Assembly: GCF_019598945.1 (NCBI RefSeq)
Contig: NZ_CP080598.1
Location: forward strand, 3,968,001 to 4,032,000
Length of the DNA: 64,000 nucleotides
DNA from: Sphaerospermopsis torques-reginae ITEP-024
GTDB lineage: Bacteria > Cyanobacteriota > Cyanobacteriia > Cyanobacteriales > Nostocaceae
Reading direction: 5' to 3'
Positions 57,904-64,000 of this stretch are shown here, one piece after another (within the stretch, counting starts at the first letter, position 1; each line of letters begins with the position of its first letter). The translations under genes were made by a program, and so were the position numbers. Below the pieces are notes generated by a model. The model had not been told where the DNA came from, made no database searches, and was given only the letters and a program-made list of their open reading frames with translations.

Positions 57904-58809
57904 ATGGCAGATAAATTAATACGGGCTACAGCAGCGAATGGAGGGATTAAAGCAGTGGGAGTGATTACCACACGCTTAACAGAGGAGGCAAGAATACGCC
58001 ATAAGCTTTCCTATGTGGCTACAGCAGCACTGGGAAGAACAATGTCCGCTGGTTTGTTGATGGCTTCTAGTATGAAGCGTCCAGGCTCTAGGGTCAATGT
58101 CCGGGTCAGGGGTGATGGTCCTTTGGGTGGTATATTGGTAGATGCCGGGTTAGATGGGACAGTCAGGGGCTATGTAGGAAATCCATCTGTAGAATTGCCT
58201 CCCAATGCTAAAGGTAAGTTAGATGTAGGAGGTGCTGTAGGTAGTGGTTATCTATATGTAGTTCGAGATATCGGCTATGGCTATCCTTACTCTAGTACAG
58301 TAGAACTGGTTTCGGGAGAAATTGGTGATGATGTGGCTCATTACCTGGTAAATTCAGAACAGACTCCTTCAGCTTTGGTTGTGGGTGTGTTTGTAGGAGC
58401 AGAAGGAGTGACTGCGGCAGGAGGGATATTGATTCAAGTTTTGCCTAAAGCTGCTAGAGATGAAGCTTTAGTGACAACCCTGGAATCACGAGTATCTGCT
58501 TTATCAGGGTTTACACCGTTGATGCAAGCTGGGAAGACGTTAACAGAGATTTTTCATGATTTACTGGGAGATATGGGACTGAATATTTTTCCAGAAAGTC
58601 AGATGTTGCGTTTCCATTGTGGTTGCTCCTTTGATCGGGTGTTGGGAGCTTTGAAGATACTAGGAACAGCAGAACTGCAAGATATGATTCTCAAAGATGA
58701 TGGCGCAGAAGCTACTTGTGATTTTTGTGGCAATGTTTATCAAGCAAATAGTGATAATCTAGCACAATTAATAGTTGATTTACAAAGGGAAACTTCTGTT
58801 TCAGAATAA
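57904..58809 (+). CDS. hslO: Redox-regulated chaperone Hsp33
   Basis: The 301-aa holdase is activated by oxidation. The four zinc-binding cysteines are present: HCGCSFDRVL (CxC) near residues 239-241 and CDFCG (CxxC) near 274-277. The N-terminal domain (LSYVATAALGRTMSAGLLMA) and the linker region are complete. In the reduced, zinc-bound state it is inactive; oxidation releases zinc and unfolds the linker. It is preceded by the 221-bp inverted-repeat element, whose right end lies 71 bases before the start. Confidence 0.96.
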   Translation: MADKLIRATAANGGIKAVGVITTRLTEEARIRHKLSYVATAALGRTMSAGLLMASSMKRPGSRVNVRVRGDGPLGGILVDAGLDGTVRGYVGNPSVELPPNAKGKLDVGGAVGSGYLYVVRDIGYGYPYSSTVELVSGEIGDDVAHYLVNSEQTPSALVVGVFVGAEGVTAAGGILIQVLPKAARDEALVTTLESRVSALSGFTPLMQAGKTLTEIFHDLLGDMGLNIFPESQMLRFHCGCSFDRVLGALKILGTAELQDMILKDDGAEATCDFCGNVYQANSDNLAQLIVDLQRETSVSE

Positions 58810-58969
58810 GTGTGAAATACTACTAAAGCCCAAACATATAAATGGTATTTGTGGAGGAAGATAAAAAATGAAAAAAATAGCTTTTTAATGATGAGAAAGA
58901 AAGTTACTATGGCAAAAATGGAATAATCAGTTTCATCAAAACTGCTATTCAATTACTTTGGTGTGAGAG

Positions 58970-61072
58970 ATGACAGATCGGGATATTTCAGACAGTTGGT
59001 CTCCAACCAGAGCCAGAAAACCAGATCCCAATACAAGATTATCCCGAACTCCAGAAGTCGGGACAACTCAATCATCTGGTGTCCCTCCTACTGGTTCTAA
59101 CTTTAAATCAGTGACGCAGCAACAAGATAACAATTCAGAAGGATTACCTGTAAATAACTATTCAGAGGAATCTTTTGATACTGGGAAAAAATGGGGAAAA
59201 TTGCCAAGCTGGATGAAAAGCTGGGTGATGTGGTCAATTTTATTAACATTGATTCCTAGCAGTATCGGGTTTATATCAATGTCGATGCTGTTAAAATTGC
59301 CGTCAGCGCCAAATTGCCCAAAAATCTTTTGGCCTTTAGCTAGTGCTTCTGTACGTTTACATTGCGCTTCCTTAGCAGCTTCTAAGCAGAATGTGAACGA
59401 CTTACTGCAAGCGATCGCACTGGTAAGAGAATTACCAGAAAATCACCCACTCAGGGGACAGATTAATGGTTTGTTAGAGGAGTGGTCAAGGGATATTTTA
59501 AAGCTGGCTGAGGAAAGTTTCCAATCTGGGAATTTAGAAGAAGCGATCGCCACTGCCAGGCAAGTTCCTGAAGACTTAGAAGCTCGTAATATTGTAGAAG
59601 AGCAAATTACTAAATGGCAGTCTACTTGGTCCAAGGCAGAAGAAATCTATGACGAAACATTAAAAGAACTCGGAGAAAGACGCTGGCAGTCAGCTTTTAT
59701 GCTGTCATCTAAATTGCTCCGCATCAACAATCAATATTGGTCAATGACCAAGTACGATGAACTAAACCGGATTATTGTTACAGCGCGGGAAGACGGTGAT
59801 AAGCTCGATAAAGCTGAAGGTCTGGCAAAAAGTAGCTCAGTAGATAAGGTTTTACAAGCTATTAAGTTAGCTGAATCAATCAAGTCGGATAGCTACCTGT
59901 ATCAAAAAGCTCAGGAATTAATTCCTGAATTTGGGCGCAAAATGCTGAAATTAGCACAATCCAGCATGGATAGGCGAGATGCTGATACAGCATTAGAAAT
60001 TGCTAGAAAAATTCCGCCTATTGCTGAATTACAATCAGAAATTGATGATTTTATTGTTTTAGGTGAAGCCCAAAGAAGTGCGTGGACAGGTACGGTTGCT
60101 GGTTTAGAGAGCGCCATTTCCCAAGCTCAACAAATTGATGCTTCTAGGGAAGTGTATATTAAAGCACAAGAATTAATTGCTCGTTGGCAACTAGAAATTG
60201 AAGATGTTTCTCGTTTAGAAAAAGCGCGAACCCTAGCTAGTCAAGGTACAATCAACGATTTAACGGCAGCAATATCCGAAGTTCAACAGATTCCCGGTAG
60301 CAATCCCCGCGCTTCAGAAGCAAGACAGGAAATAAATCGCTGGCAGTCCCAAGTAGAAACTATTGAAGACAGACCTTATTTAGACCGTGCTGAACAAATA
60401 GCTTTGTTAGAAGATATTAACTCCTTGCAAACTGCGATCGCAGAAGCTAGTCAAATTCGCTCTGGTCGTGCATTATATCCAGAAGCACGGAAAAAAATCA
60501 GTAATTGGACGGCGAAAATTCAGCGTATTCAAGACCAACCTTATTTAGATCAAGCACGAATTATTGCTGACAGTGGTGATTTAAATAGTGCTATTAGGGA
60601 AGCTCAAAAAATCGCTTCATCAGGAAGGGCGCTGGCTAGTGAAGCACAAGCAGCAGTCGATACTTGGCAAGAACAAATTAGGGCGAGAGAAAACTGGAAA
60701 AAAGCTAGAGAAGTTGCTATTGCTGGCACACCAGAAGCTTTAGCTGAGGCCATCCGCATAGCTGATCGAGTTTCCAACCGTAACATTTTACGCATGGATG
60801 TCAACGTTGCTATTGATCAATGGAGTCAGCAAATATTACAAATGGCACGTTCTCAAAGCGAGTTTGATATTCCTAGAAGTATTGAAACTGCAAGATTAAT
60901 TCCTCGTGGTAGTTCTGCTTACAGAGATGCTCAACTACAAATTAGAACTTGGAGACAATTCCTAATTCCTCGGACATCACCTACAACATTACCTACATCA
61001 TCGCTGGAGTCATTACCCACACCATCACCGGAAATAGAATCATCTCCATCATCAACTGGTAATGGGTTGTAA
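58970..61072 (+). CDS. Large cyanobacterial membrane protein with TPR-like helical repeats
   Basis: The 700-aa product has a disordered N-terminus (residues 1-75, rich in Ser, Pro, Asn), a membrane segment WVMWSILLTLIPSSIGFISM near 84-103, and then about 500 residues of repeated helical units. Their consensus is near ARxxA..G....AI..A..I...S..Y..A...I..W. Examples are KARTLASQGTINDLTAAISE and QARIIADSGDLNSAIREAQK. The C-terminus is Pro/Ser/Thr-rich and ends in GNGL, with the stop provided by a TAATGGGTTG decamer repeat. I recognise it as a conserved cyanobacterial protein sometimes labelled segregation ATPase, but no ATPase motif is present. The function is unknown. Confidence 0.8.
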   Translation: MTDRDISDSWSPTRARKPDPNTRLSRTPEVGTTQSSGVPPTGSNFKSVTQQQDNNSEGLPVNNYSEESFDTGKKWGKLPSWMKSWVMWSILLTLIPSSIGFISMSMLLKLPSAPNCPKIFWPLASASVRLHCASLAASKQNVNDLLQAIALVRELPENHPLRGQINGLLEEWSRDILKLAEESFQSGNLEEAIATARQVPEDLEARNIVEEQITKWQSTWSKAEEIYDETLKELGERRWQSAFMLSSKLLRINNQYWSMTKYDELNRIIVTAREDGDKLDKAEGLAKSSSVDKVLQAIKLAESIKSDSYLYQKAQELIPEFGRKMLKLAQSSMDRRDADTALEIARKIPPIAELQSEIDDFIVLGEAQRSAWTGTVAGLESAISQAQQIDASREVYIKAQELIARWQLEIEDVSRLEKARTLASQGTINDLTAAISEVQQIPGSNPRASEARQEINRWQSQVETIEDRPYLDRAEQIALLEDINSLQTAIAEASQIRSGRALYPEARKKISNWTAKIQRIQDQPYLDQARIIADSGDLNSAIREAQKIASSGRALASEAQAAVDTWQEQIRARENWKKAREVAIAGTPEALAEAIRIADRVSNRNILRMDVNVAIDQWSQQILQMARSQSEFDIPRSIETARLIPRGSSAYRDAQLQIRTWRQFLIPRTSPTTLPTSSLESLPTPSPEIESSPSSTGNGL

Positions 61073-61127
61073 TGGGTTGTAATGGGTTGTAATGGGTTGT
61101 AATGGGTTGTAATGGGTTGTAATGGGT
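61061..61127. repeat. Decamer array (AATGGGTTGT), six to seven copies
   Basis: Six exact tandem copies of AATGGGTTGT and a partial seventh begin inside the last codons of the preceding gene. The TAA of that gene at 61070-61072 is formed by the repeat junction. Confidence 0.9.
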
Positions 61128-61326
61128 AATTGATGATGATAAAATTTTCATGATTACCCTTGGGGACTGTATCAAATTAGTCCCTTTTTTGTTTACTCGT
61201 TTCCTGGTGTAGTTGCCAAAATTTTTGATGATTTAACCGCAAAGTACGCAAAGTACACAAAGTAAGAAATAATTTAAGTTATTTTAAATTATTTGGTGCA
61301 ACCTCACACATCAATAGTATCAGAAA

Positions 61327-61548
61327 CTAAACATCAAGAAAAATATCAACATCAACTTGAGCTTGTTTGAGGATATTTCTGAGAGTTCCTTCCTTAATCT
61401 CTCGATGATGAGGAATGGTTGTTTTTTGATTGGTTGCTGGGTTAAACCAGATTTCGTGATCTCCTTTTGCTGAACGATAAAATTGAAAACCCAATTTTCC
61501 TAATTTCTGAGTAACTTCTCGATAAGAAAAACCTGCTAATCTCCCCAT
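61327..61548 (-). CDS. hicA: HicA-family mRNA interferase toxin
   Basis: The 73-aa protein has a double-stranded-RNA-binding-like fold: SYREVTQKLGKLGFQFYRSA, the catalytic His in KGDHEIWFNPATNQKTTIPH near residue 30, and HHREIKEGTLRNILKQAQVD. It cleaves mRNA unless bound by HicB. The gene starts three bases after the HicB-like gene, and both follow crtD on the same strand, so they may be read from the crtD promoter or their own. The order antitoxin first, then toxin, is the reverse of classical hicAB but is common. Confidence 0.9.
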   Translation of the reverse strand: MGRLAGFSYREVTQKLGKLGFQFYRSAKGDHEIWFNPATNQKTTIPHHREIKEGTLRNILKQAQVDVDIFLDV

Positions 61549-61551
61549 CTA

Positions 61552-61791
61552 TTATACCTCAATAATTAGGGGATATTCAAATTGAGATGGCAAATCTTGA
61601 AGTTGAAAAATTTGATTATTTTCTTTTTCCAACTCTAATAATACTTTGGCTACATCTTCAGCAATTTCTATTGCTTCTTTTGCTGTTTTTCCTTCTGCAA
61701 CTAAGCCCTGTAAATCATCACTGGTGGCGACAAAATATTCCTGACCACCTTCAATAAATTTTTCTACTTTTAGTCTAATTATTGTTTGCAT
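61552..61791 (-). CDS. hicB: HicB-like antitoxin (DUF1902-type)
   Basis: The 79-aa product has the partial RNase H fold of short HicB proteins: IIRLKVEKFIEGGQEYFVAT, SDDLQGLVAEGKTAKEAIEI, then AEDVAKVLLELEKENN. It lacks a C-terminal DNA-binding domain, so autoregulation would need another mode. It neutralises HicA, encoded three bases downstream. It starts 11 bases after the crtD stop. Confidence 0.85.
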   Translation of the reverse strand: MQTIIRLKVEKFIEGGQEYFVATSDDLQGLVAEGKTAKEAIEIAEDVAKVLLELEKENNQIFQLQDLPSQFEYPLIIEV

Positions 61792-61802
61792 TTACTTCAC
61801 CA

Positions 61803-63317
61803 TTAATTTTGAGCTTGAATTTGCCTAACTACTGTTAAAGCAGAATAACTTACCCCTGCTGTACCTTCCCCTGGATGGGTTGAGTCACCCACTAACCACA
61901 AATTATTAATAGGTGTGCGGTTAGCAAAACCAAAGGGTCCAAATGTCGGTATTCTTTGTCCAATTCCCCCGACAATTCCCTTTTCTCTCCCTGTATAATG
62001 GGCAAAGGTTTTAGGTGTGGCAGCTTCTACATAAATGATGGTTTCTGGTTTTAAATAGAAATATTGGGAAAGTTTAGAAATTGCATCTTGGGTAAATTTT
62101 TCTTTTAATTCTTGATAGTTTTCTGTATGCCACCACTGGGTAAAATCAACAAATGATGAAGCGATAATTGTCGCTTTTCCTGTTGGTGCGCGGCCATCTC
62201 CTTCATGACTAACAGAGACAAACAAGGAGTTATTTTCCCCAATTGGTCCATTAATATCATACATGAATTGGAGATGGGGCGGACAATCATAAGGAATTGC
62301 ACTTTTATCAACACCGATATAAACCACAAATGCACCAGAAGCTGGGGGTAATTTTTCTACTCTGTGTTTATATCCTGATGGTGCTTTTTCTCCTAATAAT
62401 CTTACTAAGTCTTGTACAGTGACGTTAGCAATTACATGATCTGCTTTTTCTGTCCAAACTTCTCCGGTTTTTTGATTTCTAATTACTACACCGTTAGCTT
62501 GACCATTTTCTACATTAATTTTTTCTACGGTGTGACGCATTAATAATTTACCACCGTCTCTTTCTAAGGATTCTACAAGGCGATCGCTCAATACTTGCAT
62601 ACTTCCCTGTAAATGATATAATCCTTGGGGAGATTGGGATACACTCAATGCTGTTGCTGCATAAAGTAAAGCTGTTTCTTCTGCACTGACTTGGGAATAT
62701 AATTTCAGTTGTAAATCTAAAAATGTCCGCAGTCTTTGATCATTACCTAAACCATATAATCTTAAAGCATCTCCCACAGTCATAAAAGTGAAAGGTGCAG
62801 TAATTAATGTATTCGGACGTAATGCTTTTGTTAACTGGAAAAGATCCCATAAATTACGCGGAGGTAACACCGGATCACGTCCTTGAAATTCCCAACTAGC
62901 TTTAAATAAAGTTGCTAATAATTGCCAGAATGGTTCACTTCCAGGAAACTGTTTTTGTCTTTCTTCCTGCCATTTTTGGGGATCTCGCCAAACATTAATA
63001 GGTGTATTTTCTCCGGGTAAAAACACCGCACAAGCAGGATCGCAAGGCGTAGCTGCTGGTAATTCTATCTTCAATTCTGAGAAAATACGATGATGTATTC
63101 CCCCAGGTTCTAACCCTGCAACTTGAGTTGCACCCACATCAAAGGTAAAACCCTGACGTTTAAAGGTGGAAGCACAACCACCGGGAACTAAAGCTTGATC
63201 GAGGGTTAAAACGCTATAACCTCTGTGCGCTAATAATGCTGCGGTGGTTAGTCCACCGATACCAGCACCGACGACGATCACACGGGTTTGGTTTTTGTTG
63301 AGGGATAAGCTAGGCAT
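61803..63317 (-). CDS. crtD: Carotenoid C-3',4' desaturase CrtD
   Basis: The 504-aa FAD-dependent carotenoid desaturase/isomerase-family enzyme has the dinucleotide-binding VIVVGAGIGGLTTAALLAHR near residues 13-32. GGCASTFKRQGFTFDVGATQ follows near 48-67. The family C-terminal signature PINNLWLVGDSTHPGEGTAG is near 464-483. The block QVAGLEPGGIHHRIF and the VWRDPQKWQEERQKQFPGSE segment match the cyanobacterial CrtD type, which introduces the 3',4' double bond in myxoxanthophyll-type carotenoids. CrtISO/CrtH is the main alternative and is less likely because its N-terminal block differs. HicBA follows on the same strand. Confidence 0.8.
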   Translation of the reverse strand: MPSLSLNKNQTRVIVVGAGIGGLTTAALLAHRGYSVLTLDQALVPGGCASTFKRQGFTFDVGATQVAGLEPGGIHHRIFSELKIELPAATPCDPACAVFLPGENTPINVWRDPQKWQEERQKQFPGSEPFWQLLATLFKASWEFQGRDPVLPPRNLWDLFQLTKALRPNTLITAPFTFMTVGDALRLYGLGNDQRLRTFLDLQLKLYSQVSAEETALLYAATALSVSQSPQGLYHLQGSMQVLSDRLVESLERDGGKLLMRHTVEKINVENGQANGVVIRNQKTGEVWTEKADHVIANVTVQDLVRLLGEKAPSGYKHRVEKLPPASGAFVVYIGVDKSAIPYDCPPHLQFMYDINGPIGENNSLFVSVSHEGDGRAPTGKATIIASSFVDFTQWWHTENYQELKEKFTQDAISKLSQYFYLKPETIIYVEAATPKTFAHYTGREKGIVGGIGQRIPTFGPFGFANRTPINNLWLVGDSTHPGEGTAGVSYSALTVVRQIQAQN

Positions 63318-63402
63318 GAATACCTGTTTTACAATTCTTAATATTACTACTCATAATTTTACATAATTTTCAATTCAGTCTGGTGATGTGGAATATATTT
63401 CT

Positions 63403-63455
63403 GTCACCTGTCACCTGTCACCTGTCACCTGTCACCTATCACCTATCACCTATGA
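63403..63455. repeat. STRR heptamer array (CTGTCAC/CTATCAC)
   Basis: About seven TCACCTG or TCACCTA heptamers lie between crtD and the last gene. The unit changes from CTG to CTA within the array. Confidence 0.85.
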
Positions 63456-63503
63456 CTTTGTGATACAGTATTTCTGTTTTAATAAAAATAGGCAAAATTA
63501 AAC

Positions 63504-64000
63504 ATGAGTAAAAATTTTGAAATTCAAGAATTAGCGATCGCTATCACTGCTAAAAATTTGAATCACACAGTGATTACCCCTGACTTTTTGAAATATACTG
63601 GTATAGTTCCCGCAGATTGGGAATTAGCGAGAGAGCCTGTTTTTAACAATTTTGTAGTGCAGATTTTTTACAAAACTGGTGTAGGAATAGTTGCCCAGCC
63701 TAATAGTATAACCGTAGTAGAGGCTACAGGTACAAAACCAGCAGCAGAAATTCAAGTTGCTAAAATTACTCATCAGTTATTAGAAAAACTCTCGCAAGTT
63801 GAGTATGAACGAGTAGGAATTAACCCCAGAGGCTTTGTGATTTTTAACTCCGATGCAGAAGCCTATCAATACATTCATGGTAAACTTTTAGCACCTGGTT
63901 CATGGCAAGAATTTGAAAGTGCAAAAGTGAATGCGTCCTTGCAGTTAAGTTATCCTTTAAAAAGAGGAATACTGAATTTAAGTATTAACCAAGCAAATGT
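63504..64000 (+). CDS. Unrecognised protein, 3' end outside window
   Basis: An ATG at 63504 opens a frame that stays open to the window edge (165 codons). It begins MSKNFEIQELAIAITAKNLN and continues with DFLKYTGIVPADWELAREPV and then TTPAAEIQVAKI-like and LLEKLSQVEYERVGIN segments. HIP1 (GCGATCGC) lies near the start. Codon use and the amino-acid pattern look genuinely coding. I do not recognise the family. It is divergent from crtD. Confidence 0.75.
   Translation, partial: MSKNFEIQELAIAITAKNLNHTVITPDFLKYTGIVPADWELAREPVFNNFVVQIFYKTGVGIVAQPNSITVVEATGTKPAAEIQVAKITHQLLEKLSQVEYERVGINPRGFVIFNSDAEAYQYIHGKLLAPGSWQEFESAKVNASLQLSYPLKRGILNLSINQAN

Overview
The window is chromosomal DNA from a cyanobacterium, most probably a filamentous nitrogen-fixing (Nostocales-type) strain. 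Supporting this are psbD-psbC, ycf4, a split RNA polymerase (rpoB, rpoC1, rpoC2), ntcA, crtD, many GCGATCGC (HIP1-like) octamers, and very many short tandem heptanucleotide repeats of the STRR kind known from heterocystous cyanobacteria. The genus cannot be fixed from this sequence. Base composition is AT-rich and most genes are ordinary housekeeping or photosynthesis genes. The gaps between them are full of small repeated and palindromic elements.

Region by region: 1-9.4 kb is accessory DNA. It holds the end of an Eco57I-type methyltransferase, a small-ORF/nucleotidyltransferase pair flanked by short direct repeats, DUF29 and Uma2 (DUF820) genes including one internally deleted Uma2 copy, gloA, clpB, and several miniature elements. 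9.7-19.4 kb carries htpG, a PIN toxin-antitoxin pair, another Uma2, RidA, and a SWIM zinc-finger gene plus a SNF2 helicase gene that are separated by an Rpn-family nuclease gene and a miniature element. 19.8-30.5 kb carries pnp, a DUF3146-like gene, a YqgF-like nuclease, a DUF3084 envelope protein, ntcA, fabI, hisB, an ABC ATPase and a Wza-like export protein. 30.6-38.1 kb carries an outer-membrane barrel protein, the overlapping psbD-psbC operon, ycf4, a lipoprotein cyclophilin and a ketoacyl-ACP synthase. 38.1-40 kb is a graveyard with a CHASE2/cyclase remnant, a GIY-YIG gene, a broken secreted-type gene and copies of one miniature element. 40-51.8 kb is the rpsT-tatD-rpoB-rpoC1-rpoC2 cluster on the minus strand. 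52.6-64 kb carries hisD, a universal stress protein, a truncated NB-ARC protein, a second PIN toxin-antitoxin pair, an SRPBCC-like gene, hslO, a large membrane repeat protein, HicBA and crtD. The last gene is cut by the window edge.

Functional links: three stress chaperones (ClpB, HtpG, Hsp33) are present but not in one operon. hisB and hisD are dispersed, as is usual in cyanobacteria. The rpo genes form one transcription unit that ends in a clear hairpin terminator, and psbDC likewise.

No obviously new multi-gene system stands out. The most unusual signal is that the mobile or expanding repeats of this genome have entered essential coding sequence: the same repeat core lies in the same reading frame in both rpoB and rpoC2, and two further repeat blocks lie in rpoC2. 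Other points worth following are the repeat-bracketed small-ORF/nucleotidyltransferase unit, crossing inverted repeats before hisD, an inverted-repeat element with an apparent 9-bp target duplication before hslO, and a 50-codon open stretch whose stop overlaps the rpoB start.
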